A DNA stretch of 21,546 bases from a virus. The notes beneath the pieces were generated by a model. It made no database searches. It was given only the letters and a program-made list of their open reading frames with translations, and had not been told where the DNA came from. Location: IMG/VR virus record IMGVR_UViG_3300046389_000217, positions 1 through 21,546 of that record, one strand, 5' to 3'. The translations under genes were made by a program, and so were the position numbers. Shown one piece after another: positions 1-7,546 of the stretch (its first letter is position 1; every line of letters begins with the position of its first letter).

Positions 1-309
1 CCTCAACCTACGCCTACGAGTACACCATCACCAACAACAACTGTGAATCCGACAAGTACACCCGTACCTAGACCAACAACAACTGTGAATCCGACAAGTA
101 CACCCGTACCTAGTCCAACACCAACGGTAGAACCAACAAGTACACCCGTACCTAGTCCAACACCAACGGAACAACCTGAGGCCACACCAACCCCAACCCC
201 TAATCAAGAACCCACACCAACACCACAGACACCAACAGCAACTCCTGTTGGTCCAACGCCGACACCTACGGTTGATGCCGCTAATACGATATTTGTTCAT
301 TACCCATAA
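1..309 (+). CDS. C-terminal end of a Pro/Thr-repeat protein (5' end outside window)
   Basis: The frame is open from base 1 to the TAA at 307-309, so this is the last 102 residues of a gene that begins upstream. Almost all of it is a low-complexity Pro/Thr/Ser/Val linker. A 14-residue unit close to [14 protein letters not shown] repeats about three times and then decays into irregular PTPTP runs. A short non-repetitive end, [11 protein letters not shown], follows. Such linkers are usually extended and often O-glycosylated; in phages they separate globular domains of surface or fibre proteins. The same kind of linker occurs in the next gene, 13 bases downstream, so the two probably share an operon and a role on the virion surface. 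Nothing can be said about the missing N-terminal part. A GTG at 43 could start a short ORF but lies inside the repeat and is unlikely to be real. Confidence 0.75.
   Translation, partial: PQPTPTSTPSPTTTVNPTSTPVPRPTTTVNPTSTPVPSPTPTVEPTSTPVPSPTPTEQPEATPTPTPNQEPTPTPQTPTATPVGPTPTPTVDAANTIFVHYP
31..156 (+). repeat. 42-bp tandem repeat, three copies, coding
   Basis: Three head-to-tail 42-base units lie at 31-72, 73-114 and 115-156. The first two differ only at the last base; the third has several changes. A degenerate partial fourth copy follows from 157, and the bases before 31 look like a decayed partial copy. The unit is exactly 14 codons, so copy-number change keeps the reading frame. Confidence 0.9.
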
Positions 310-322
310 AACTTAATAGATC

Positions 323-2119
323 ATGACAAACGATAAAATAATAGAAATAACATCACAATTAAATCGAACAACTACTGAAGATATTGTTTCGGTTTCATAT
401 GGCACAAAAACCGTAAATGGTAAATTAACAAGTGAAAAATCTATAGTCTTTACTGTTAAAGAAAAAAAACCTTTAGAGAATATTGATGAATCAGATAGAT
501 TACCGTCAACAGTAGAGATCGATGGCGAGACGATTAAAACCGACGTTATTGAAGGTGTAGTAATGACTCAACAGGGATTTGCTCAAACATGTGATCCACA
601 ATTCTATTCGTGGCAAGGAATACCACCTGCCAACAGAAATATACATAGACCATTAATGGGTGGAATCTCAATGACTAATTGGGATTCGTTAGGTGGTTTT
701 GTAGGAACGATGGGTTTTATTGCGGTGGATAACGAAGATAACACTTTAGTTGCGGTTTCGAATAACCACGTTTTAGTTAATGACGCGTTTTTAACGAGTG
801 AAAGAAACCCTAATGGTGTAAGAACTAACGTATTCCAAAATATATGTACACAACCTAATGATGGGGCAAACACGGGTCCAAATTTTAAGGTGGGTATGGT
901 AAAAAAATATGAACCTATTAGTTCTAATAATAAATCTGATTGTGCTTTGATGGCCATAGATGATATTAGTTTAATTGACCCTTCGGTTTCATGGAACCAA
1001 TTCGGTATTACGGGTATGACCCAAGCACCAAGATTTGCAACTACTCAGGAAATAAATGTTATGTTGGAAGATCCAACTCAAGAATATTATATATCTAGTA
1101 GAACAACAGGTGCTAAGGGACAACAAGACACTAAACTTTTAAACTATGCTTTGGGTAGTTCTGTATTAATAGGATATAAAAAACAAGGTGTATTAACTAA
1201 CGTGTATATGGATGATACATTTGAATTAGTTGCAAGTGGTTCTACCACCCCTGCGGGTGATTTATGTATTTGGCCATCGGCGGGTGGGGATTCGGGATCC
1301 GCAGTTTTAGCAACAATAAATGAAGAATTTGTTATTGTTGGTCTTTTATATGGGGGAAGATATATGCAACAAGATGAAACTCAAGTGGGTATACATACCC
1401 TATGTAACAGAATCGATAATATTGCAAATGATCTTAATATACGTGCATGGGATGGTACTTTTAATGGAGTTACCGTAAATAATGTAGGAGGTCCATTAAC
1501 ATATGTTGTTAGTGGTACTAGTAATAAGAAAAGAATTAAAGTTGGTGCTCTTACGTTTTGGCAACACGGGTTAATTAGTGATTCTGTAATGCAACCTGAT
1601 CCAACACCACAGCCAACACCAACAGTAGTCCCTACACAGGTACCAACCTCCACACCACAACCAACACCAACAGCGACAGTGGCACCTACACCAACACCAA
1701 CACAGGTTCCTAACCCAACAGCAACGGTAGCACCAACACCGACACCACAAACTTTACCATTCTCTCTTTCTCTTAATAGGGAAAATGTATGTACCGTAGC
1801 TCAAGTAATATTAGAAATAAATAATGTACAGCAAGGTGCGGTTATTAATATTATTGAGGGTGGTATTCTTACGGCCACACCAAGAAGTGCAACAGTTACT
1901 GTAGGTGACGTAATAAGAGTTAGATATAAGTCAGCTAACAACACTAATTCGTGTAGTGAGTATGATACAACAAGTGTTTCTCTAACTGATACATCCACAG
2001 GAAATGTATTGTCCGCGGCATCACAGAATACATCATTATATACCGATTATGTTCATACAGTTCAAGTTTCCGATACAAATATTGGTTGGACATTTGAACT
2101 TTCCAACAATCTCGTGTAA
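323..2119 (+). CDS. Trypsin-like serine protease with Pro/Thr linker and C-terminal beta domain
   Basis: This 598-residue protein carries a full trypsin-type (clan PA) triad in the expected order: His149 in SNNHVL, Asp206 in KSDCALM and Ser324 in the classic GGDSGSAV. Residues 20-80 (VSVSYGTK, IVFTVKEKKP, DGETIKTDVIEG) resemble the N-terminal region found in bacterial Nal1-like trypsin-fold proteins. The catalytic part ends near 410. A Pro/Thr-rich linker spans about 424-477, and a beta-rich domain of about 120 residues, possibly Ig-like, closes the protein. No signal peptide or transmembrane helix is evident, so export by phage lysis or assembly into the virion is more likely than secretion. 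The start ATG follows the previous gene by 13 bases, with no Shine-Dalgarno. The protease fold is well supported. The substrate is unknown; virion maturation and attack on host surface proteins are both possible. Confidence 0.85.
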   Translation: MTNDKIIEITSQLNRTTTEDIVSVSYGTKTVNGKLTSEKSIVFTVKEKKPLENIDESDRLPSTVEIDGETIKTDVIEGVVMTQQGFAQTCDPQFYSWQGIPPANRNIHRPLMGGISMTNWDSLGGFVGTMGFIAVDNEDNTLVAVSNNHVLVNDAFLTSERNPNGVRTNVFQNICTQPNDGANTGPNFKVGMVKKYEPISSNNKSDCALMAIDDISLIDPSVSWNQFGITGMTQAPRFATTQEINVMLEDPTQEYYISSRTTGAKGQQDTKLLNYALGSSVLIGYKKQGVLTNVYMDDTFELVASGSTTPAGDLCIWPSAGGDSGSAVLATINEEFVIVGLLYGGRYMQQDETQVGIHTLCNRIDNIANDLNIRAWDGTFNGVTVNNVGGPLTYVVSGTSNKKRIKVGALTFWQHGLISDSVMQPDPTPQPTPTVVPTQVPTSTPQPTPTATVAPTPTPTQVPNPTATVAPTPTPQTLPFSLSLNRENVCTVAQVILEINNVQQGAVINIIEGGILTATPRSATVTVGDVIRVRYKSANNTNSCSEYDTTSVSLTDTSTGNVLSAASQNTSLYTDYVHTVQVSDTNIGWTFELSNNLV

Positions 2120-2137
2120 ATAAAAAAATAGATTGAA

Positions 2138-2144
2138 TATTTAT
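2138..2144 (+). promoter_or_regulatory. TATTTAT motif, candidate late promoter, 4 bases before ATG
   Basis: TATTTAT is followed by TAGT and then the ATG at 2149. This 7-mer recurs before most virion genes in the window. With only 4 bases between motif and start codon, the transcript would be leaderless or nearly so if this is a -10-type element. Confidence 0.5.
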
Positions 2145-2148
2145 TAGT

Positions 2149-2517
2149 ATGGAATTTTTTATACGAAAAGGGGCTACAGACCCATTATTAAAATTAAGGT
2201 TGGTTGACGACGGTAAAAACGATAAGTCTTCTTTAAACGACTTATTAGAAAATGCCGACATTAGGTTTGATATGATTGATATCGAAACAGAGGTTCCTGA
2301 AATTTTAGGTGGTGAATGTTTATTGACAACAAGAACCAAAAAGTATGACCAAACTACAGAAGAATATTACATTACATATAGGTTCACATCAGAACAAACA
2401 AAAGAATCGGGTAAATTCGAGGGAATAGTTAACATACAATTTAGAGACACAGATTTACTACCCACAAATAAACTCATCGTTCCAATTAAGGAAAAACTCT
2501 ACATTAACATCATTTAG
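2149..2517 (+). CDS. Small structural protein, BppU N-terminal-like
   Basis: A 122-residue beta-rich protein. The N-terminal pattern (FIRKGATDPLLKLRLVDDGK) followed by a 'FDM-E' strand, a tyrosine-rich strand (EEYYITYRF) and a FEGIVNIQF strand resembles the N-terminal domain of baseplate upper protein (BppU) and related Ig-like modules that attach fibres to the baseplate. The end, PTNKLIVPIKEKLYINI, fits the closing strands of that fold. It stands alone, without a fibre region, so it may be an adaptor or a decoration protein. It follows the protease gene by 29 bases and has its own TATTTAT motif, consistent with a virion gene. The family assignment is by pattern only. Confidence 0.6.
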   Translation: MEFFIRKGATDPLLKLRLVDDGKNDKSSLNDLLENADIRFDMIDIETEVPEILGGECLLTTRTKKYDQTTEEYYITYRFTSEQTKESGKFEGIVNIQFRDTDLLPTNKLIVPIKEKLYINII

Positions 2518-2556
2518 AAAGTGCGCAAACATTAATGGAGAATATATGATATCCGT

Positions 2557-2588
2557 ATTGATATTATAACTTATTTTTCATATCTTTG
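2557..2588 (+). promoter_or_regulatory. Bacteroidota-type promoter (ATTG - 20 bp - TATCTTTG)
   Basis: TATCTTTG at 2581-2588 matches the Bacteroidota housekeeping -7 box TAnnTTTG. ATTG at 2557-2560 lies 20 bases upstream, where the TTTG -33 box is expected (one mismatch). It points at the DNA polymerase gene, whose start is 41 or 62 bases downstream. It would let unmodified host RNA polymerase transcribe the gene early, unlike the virion genes with TATTTAT motifs. Confidence 0.6.
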
Positions 2589-2628
2589 TATTAATTAAGG
2601 CAAACTATCCAACTAAGGGTAAGCTAAT

Positions 2629-5541
2629 GTGTCATCCAATTTTAATACAATGAACGAAATTATTTCCCAAGAGGTAATAGAAGAATTCCTCAACGGTTCG
2701 GACCCTGAAGAGTACATAACAGGATTAGAATATGAGTACCGAACAAACACAATCTACAAAATTATTCAACACCCCGAAAAGGGTAAAATTATTAGAAAGG
2801 ATAAGTTAACCGCATTCTTGTGGGTTGATGATCTTACTGGTTTAAATTTCTATGGTGATAGTAAGGCCAAACAACGTCAGAAAATGTCGGAGTATGGAAT
2901 CACTATTGAAAAGTTAGATACAGCCGATAATGAACGTTTAGAGAATGGTTATAATTTCTTAGTTAAAAGTAGTCAAGGTTATCGTTCACTTCTTAGTTTT
3001 TTTAGACAAGGGGGTTTAAATCCGTGGGACGAAGAAATAAGAAAACATTTTATACTACTTAACCCTAAAGAACAATATCTCATACAAAAAGAAAAAAGAT
3101 TATTTAAGGGTATTGAAGAATATGAAGATGTACATAGATTAGTTTTTGATATTGAAACAACAGGTCTTGAACCCGAAACAGATAAAATAATTCTAATTGG
3201 TTTAAAAGACAATAAAGGTTTTGTAAAGATTATTAATGCATTCGGTGAAGATGGTGAAAAGAATTGTATAATCGAATTTTTCAAATGTGTTGAAGAACTT
3301 AAACCTACAATCTTCTCTGGTTATAACTCCGCATTTTTCGATTTTCCGTTTATTATTAAAAGGGCCGAAATATTAGGAATAGATGTAGAAGAACATACTA
3401 AGGTTTTTATAGACCAAGGTATGAAAGAGAGGGAAGGTATGTTGAAACTTGCAAATGAAGTTGAGACCTACACCCAACATATGATTTGGGGAATGAATAT
3501 TCTTGATATCGCCCATTCAGTTAGGAGAGCCCAAGCAATTAATTCTGACATTAAGTCTTGGGGGTTGAAATATATTACAAAGTATTTGGGAGCCGAGAAA
3601 GACAATCGTGTTTATGTTGATGGTGCGTGGATTTCTAAAATATACTTGGATAATGAAAGTTATTATGTAAACCCAAAAACAGGTAACTATAAGAAAATAG
3701 GTGATCCCGGTACTGAGGGATTATTAGAAAAGTATCCGAATCAATTTGAGGTATGGACAGGTAGAAAAATTGTTGAACAATATCTTGATGACGATTTATA
3801 TGAAACTATGGTTGTTGATGATTCATTTAGTCAGTCAACATTCTTACTTTCTAAAGTTGTACCTACAACCTATGAACGTATATCTACTATGGGTACCGCA
3901 ACATTATGGAAACTAATAATGTTAGCTTGGTCATATAAACACAATTTGGCCGTACCTGAAAAACAAGATAGGAGAGCGTTTACGGGTGGACTATCAAGAT
4001 TACTCGCGGTGGGATACGCAGAAAAGGTGGTTAAGTTTGATTACTCCTCACTATACCCTTCTATTCAATTAGTATATGATGTGTTTCCTAAATGTGATGT
4101 TATGGGAGTACAAAAATCCATGTTAAAATATTTTAGAGACGTACGTATTAAATACAAAAAATTAGCGTCCGAACATTACAAAACAGATCCCGAACTATCG
4201 GAAAAATATAACAGGAAACAATTACCAATTAAGATATTCATTAATGCATACTTTGGGTCTCTATCCGCACCTCACGTATTTCATTGGGGTGATATGGATA
4301 CAGGAGAAACAATCACGTGTGTTGGTAGACAATGTTTACGTATGATGATAATGTTCTTTGAAAAGAAAGGATATAAGTCACTTGTAATGGATACGGATGG
4401 TGTCAACTTCTCGTGTCCTGATGATGTTGATGACAGAGTTTATGTATCTAAGGGTCTTAATGAGTTAGTAGAGGGTGGTAAAACTTACAGAGGTGCTGAG
4501 GCAGACACTGCGGAATTTAATGATATTTTTATGAGGAATGAAATGGGATTAGACATTGATTATGTCGCACCTTCCACAGTTAATGTTGCTCGTAAAAACT
4601 ATGTACTAAAAAAACCGAGTGGGGGTCTTAAATTAACGGGTAACACAATTAAGTCTAAGAACCTTCATGGTTACATTGTGGACTTCTTAGATGAAAGTTT
4701 GAAGTTAATGTTGGATGGTAAGGGACAAGAGTTTTTGGACGTATACTATAAATATATTAGTAAGATCTATAATAAAGAAATTCCATTATCTAAGATCGCA
4801 AATAAATCGAGAGTAAAATTATCCGTAGATAACTACTTAAAGTCCATGAAAACCAAAACTAAAAGTGGGGCATCTAAGGCAAGACAAGCACACATGGAAT
4901 TGGTTATGAAGAACAATTATCCTGCAGGTCTTGGGGAAACAATATATTACGTTAATAATGGTGAACGTAAGGGTGATGGTGATGTTCAAAAAATTACTAA
5001 ACCCACTAAGAAATTTCAAAAGGAATTCCTTGAAGAACATGGGTACCCTGTTCCCGAAAATTATATAAAAATTAACTCTTTCATGATTACTGAAAAGGAG
5101 TTAAAAGAAAATCCCGACATGAAGGGTGATTATAATGTTGCTCGTTATATTAATACATTTAACAAAAGAATAGAACCATTGTTAGTTGTATTTCATCCTG
5201 ACATTCGTAATGATATTATTATTGATAACCCCGATGATAGACCTTTCTTTACAATAAACCAATGTAAGTTGGTCAATGGGTTTCCGATGAAAGAAGGTAG
5301 TCAAGATAGTTTTGAAGAGGTTATGACATTATCCGATAGTGAAGTAATGTTTTGGAAGAAGGTTGGTAGGGATCCTTATTTTATGTATTTAGAAGATAGT
5401 CTTGAACACGTAGACCAATATTGGGTACAAAAGAATAGAGATGCTGTTAATTTTAAAGTTCCAAGTAGTCCCTCCCAAGAAGGTGATTTAATTGAAAGAA
5501 ATGGTCACGATTATGCGACACACACTGATGTAGATGTTTAA
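2629..5541 (+). CDS. Family B DNA polymerase with 3'-5' exonuclease
   Basis: Replicative DNA polymerase, 970 residues from a GTG start (963 from the ATG at 2650; the true start is uncertain), a little longer than T4 gp43. Proofreading motifs: Exo I DIETTGLEP from Asp174, Exo II YNSAFFDF with Asp238, and Exo III YLDDD at 385-389. Polymerase motifs: A is DYSSLYPSI from Asp471; B is the KIFINAYFG segment with Lys535, Asn539, Tyr541 and Gly543; C is DTDG at 588-591. A KKNYVLKK segment downstream matches the KxY motif. All catalytic acidic residues are present, so the enzyme should be active. Motif C has Gly where most family B enzymes have Ser. No intein or frameshift is visible. A host-type promoter lies just upstream, and the stop codon overlaps that of the convergent neck gene. 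Confidence 0.95.
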   Translation: MSSNFNTMNEIISQEVIEEFLNGSDPEEYITGLEYEYRTNTIYKIIQHPEKGKIIRKDKLTAFLWVDDLTGLNFYGDSKAKQRQKMSEYGITIEKLDTADNERLENGYNFLVKSSQGYRSLLSFFRQGGLNPWDEEIRKHFILLNPKEQYLIQKEKRLFKGIEEYEDVHRLVFDIETTGLEPETDKIILIGLKDNKGFVKIINAFGEDGEKNCIIEFFKCVEELKPTIFSGYNSAFFDFPFIIKRAEILGIDVEEHTKVFIDQGMKEREGMLKLANEVETYTQHMIWGMNILDIAHSVRRAQAINSDIKSWGLKYITKYLGAEKDNRVYVDGAWISKIYLDNESYYVNPKTGNYKKIGDPGTEGLLEKYPNQFEVWTGRKIVEQYLDDDLYETMVVDDSFSQSTFLLSKVVPTTYERISTMGTATLWKLIMLAWSYKHNLAVPEKQDRRAFTGGLSRLLAVGYAEKVVKFDYSSLYPSIQLVYDVFPKCDVMGVQKSMLKYFRDVRIKYKKLASEHYKTDPELSEKYNRKQLPIKIFINAYFGSLSAPHVFHWGDMDTGETITCVGRQCLRMMIMFFEKKGYKSLVMDTDGVNFSCPDDVDDRVYVSKGLNELVEGGKTYRGAEADTAEFNDIFMRNEMGLDIDYVAPSTVNVARKNYVLKKPSGGLKLTGNTIKSKNLHGYIVDFLDESLKLMLDGKGQEFLDVYYKYISKIYNKEIPLSKIANKSRVKLSVDNYLKSMKTKTKSGASKARQAHMELVMKNNYPAGLGETIYYVNNGERKGDGDVQKITKPTKKFQKEFLEEHGYPVPENYIKINSFMITEKELKENPDMKGDYNVARYINTFNKRIEPLLVVFHPDIRNDIIIDNPDDRPFFTINQCKLVNGFPMKEGSQDSFEEVMTLSDSEVMFWKKVGRDPYFMYLEDSLEHVDQYWVQKNRDAVNFKVPSSPSQEGDLIERNGHDYATHTDVDV

Positions 5542-6656
5542 ATCATATTAAAAGGAGATGGCATCGCTCTGTATTTTAACGATTTGTTGAGACTTTCGGC
5601 CTCATTTCCTTTTCTTTCCAACATTTTGTCAGGTCTTAACCTTTCCAATCTTTGTGATAACTCTTCGATAAGTTTTAGTTTCTCATCTTTACCTTCGGTT
5701 AATAGGGATTGGTAATCTAATTTAACTTGACTGTCAGGTACTTGTAGGTCACCTGAAAATTTAGAATATACTCTTCCTAACCCTTCTTTAGAGTATGCAA
5801 TAAGACATTTCCTAACCCATGTTTGTGCAGGTCTATTAAGTTCTTCCCACACTAATTCTTCGGTCTCTATATCGGAAGGTAATTTTACAACATCTTTATT
5901 TTTATCTAAACAATCATCCCTGTCTGTAGTATCATAATACCAATACCAAACATAGTAGTTATGTTGTTGTATGGAACCAAAATCAAACCTACCACCAGGT
6001 ACGTTAGCCAAGTGAATATATTTTTTACCTTCGGGTCCTGCAGTTATACGATAAGTCATTTCACCACCAATTAGTCGGTTTTTAATGTTCCTATCTTGCA
6101 TACGTGATAATAAATCATAAGCGGGTAACATAAAGTAAGAACCTGAAGTTCCCATTTGTGCAAAACCACCTACACCACCTGAACCTACACCACCAAGACC
6201 ACCGAATCCACCTAAAAATGGATCCACAATAGAGTCAGTCAATTCTGCACGTGTAAACCATAACAGTTCGTTTATTTCACGACCCGCAGGAATTTCGTAC
6301 ACTTGTTGATTTCGAACAAGTTCTATTTTGTCTTTTAGTAATTCAGAATCACCACCCGCCTGTAAACCGACAATTTTTGAATATGCGTGTGAGTATTGTG
6401 TTTCATAGTCTAATGATCTCGTAGTAAACGCTCTCGTCAAAGATTGCGTATCCACATTTAACCCAGCTAAAGATGACCACTGAGATTCAATTAACCAATC
6501 ACTTACATACTGTTCATATTCATCTAAGGATAATTCTAAGAAAGTATCCATTTGTTCTTCGGTCAATTCTATAGACCTAATAGGTGCCCCTAAAAGGTTA
6601 AAAACTTGAGTATAAAGTTTGTCTCGATTTGCCGGTGTGATAATAGTGCTTGCCAT
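5538..6656 (-). CDS. Neck protein, T4 gp13-like
   Basis: A 372-residue protein. The N-terminus (VFNLLGAPIRSIELTEEQ, then an acidic helix ending in YEQYVSDW) follows the T4 gp13 neck-family pattern 'LGaPv..iel...Q'. A Tyr/Trp-rich strand (NYYVWYWYYD, 233-242) leads into helices with AYSKEGLGRVYSKFSG (287-302) and VPDSQVKLDYQSLLTEGKDE, which fits the C-terminal part of that family. In T4, gp13 and gp14 form the ring closing the head portal before the tail docks. An unusual glycine-rich insert (about 149-172, GGFGGLGGVGSGG) breaks the middle. The gene is inverted relative to the gp14- and gp15-position genes, with two non-neck genes between them. The ATG is 15 bases after a TATTTAT motif. The identification rests on pattern and gene context, not on a search. 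Confidence 0.6.
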   Translation of the reverse strand: MASTIITPANRDKLYTQVFNLLGAPIRSIELTEEQMDTFLELSLDEYEQYVSDWLIESQWSSLAGLNVDTQSLTRAFTTRSLDYETQYSHAYSKIVGLQAGGDSELLKDKIELVRNQQVYEIPAGREINELLWFTRAELTDSIVDPFLGGFGGLGGVGSGGVGGFAQMGTSGSYFMLPAYDLLSRMQDRNIKNRLIGGEMTYRITAGPEGKKYIHLANVPGGRFDFGSIQQHNYYVWYWYYDTTDRDDCLDKNKDVVKLPSDIETEELVWEELNRPAQTWVRKCLIAYSKEGLGRVYSKFSGDLQVPDSQVKLDYQSLLTEGKDEKLKLIEELSQRLERLRPDKMLERKGNEAESLNKSLKYRAMPSPFNMI

Positions 6657-6671
6657 ACTTGATTTATTAAT

Positions 6672-6678
6672 ATAAATA
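6672..6678 (-). promoter_or_regulatory. TATTTAT motif, candidate late promoter for the neck gene
   Basis: Read on the minus strand this is TATTTAT, 15 bases before the ATG of the neck gene at 6656. It is preceded by an A/T-rich AAAC, as at the 9331 site. Confidence 0.5.
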
Positions 6679-6709
6679 GTTTATATTTAGGAAAAACAGA
6701 ACAACAATT

Positions 6710-7546
6710 TTGGATTTAAATAAAATAAGACTCAAACATCGTAAAACACTTAACATATGGAGGTATATTTCTCAAACTTCCAAATTCAATAGAAAGTTTA
6801 GTAAAGAAATAACAAGAATTGTTAGAGAAACCCATTCAGGGGATGAGTTAAGATGGAGATCACCTATGGGTTCTGTTGGTGATGGTTACTACAATTACGA
6901 TGAAGATACTAAATCATATAGTTTTAGAAGTGGGATTAATTTTATTAATACGGGTTATTCTTATCAGGAGTATATTGAAAGGGTTTTAAATGAAAAATAT
7001 GGTATTAAATTACCCTATGAAACTGATAATGAGGGTAAATATATTGATGAGACTGTAGAAGAAACTTTGAAGGAGTTTTGTTATTACTTAGAACTTTATA
7101 AAGAGGATTTTCTTTTTGATGGTGATATAAAGAATCACATAGACCTTATAAGATATAGATTAAAAGTAATATCTGATCGTTCGGAAAAATTAATAGAAAA
7201 TAATTTTAAGAACATATGGACCAATTCAATTAGTTACCTTTCGTCTACAGGAAATGGTGGTAATATAAAAGATTTTAAAGGTATTGATGCTGAGGTAATA
7301 TTTGATCACGGGGTTGAAACTGTACAGTGTAAGGAAGTAAGTTTTATTGAGGAAAATGATAATACAATCAATATAACACTAACAATGGACAGTAAAAAAT
7401 ATTCAAATATCAATTACTACGCATTTACACAAGACAAGAATTATATTGTTTTTAAAAACGACTCAGAGGGTATAGAAATTTTAAGTTCTATGGAGGGTAA
7501 TGTTTATTCTTTTAATAAGAACTTAATTATATGTTCTACGTTTTAA
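6710..7546 (+). CDS. Protein of unknown function with PD-(D/E)XK nuclease-like signature
   Basis: A 278-residue protein with a basic helical N-terminus and an acidic, aromatic middle. Near the C-terminus, GIDAEVIFDHGVETVQCKEV (191-210) has the spacing of the GxD...QxK core of Mrr-like PD-(D/E)XK nucleases, with Asp193, Gln206 and Lys208 as candidate active-site residues. The following strand, NYYAFTQDKNYIVFKN, fits the strand after the core. The whole-protein fold is unproven; it could be a DNA nuclease, a homing-type intruder or an inactive relative. The start must be TTG at 6710, because an in-frame stop lies at 6677 and no ATG occurs before codon 53. TATTTAG at 6684-6690 is a degenerate form of the window's promoter-like motif. 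The gene ends 11 bases inside the convergent helicase gene. Confidence 0.55.
   Translation: MDLNKIRLKHRKTLNIWRYISQTSKFNRKFSKEITRIVRETHSGDELRWRSPMGSVGDGYYNYDEDTKSYSFRSGINFINTGYSYQEYIERVLNEKYGIKLPYETDNEGKYIDETVEETLKEFCYYLELYKEDFLFDGDIKNHIDLIRYRLKVISDRSEKLIENNFKNIWTNSISYLSSTGNGGNIKDFKGIDAEVIFDHGVETVQCKEVSFIEENDNTINITLTMDSKKYSNINYYAFTQDKNYIVFKNDSEGIEILSSMEGNVYSFNKNLIICSTF

Noticed and set aside
31-156. CRISPR-like repeat array
   Set aside because: The units are contiguous without spacers and are in-frame codons of a protein linker.
3-300. Minus-strand ORFs over the Pro/Thr repeat
   Set aside because: They are antisense reflections of the 42-base repeat (Gly/Val/Cys/Trp-rich) with no independent gene character.
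2627-2652. ATG at 2627 as polymerase start
   Set aside because: It is in another frame and reaches a stop after eight codons; the real start is GTG 2629 or ATG 2650.
2629-5541. Intein or split in the DNA polymerase
   Set aside because: All exonuclease and polymerase motifs occur at normal spacing in one frame with no insertion in a motif.
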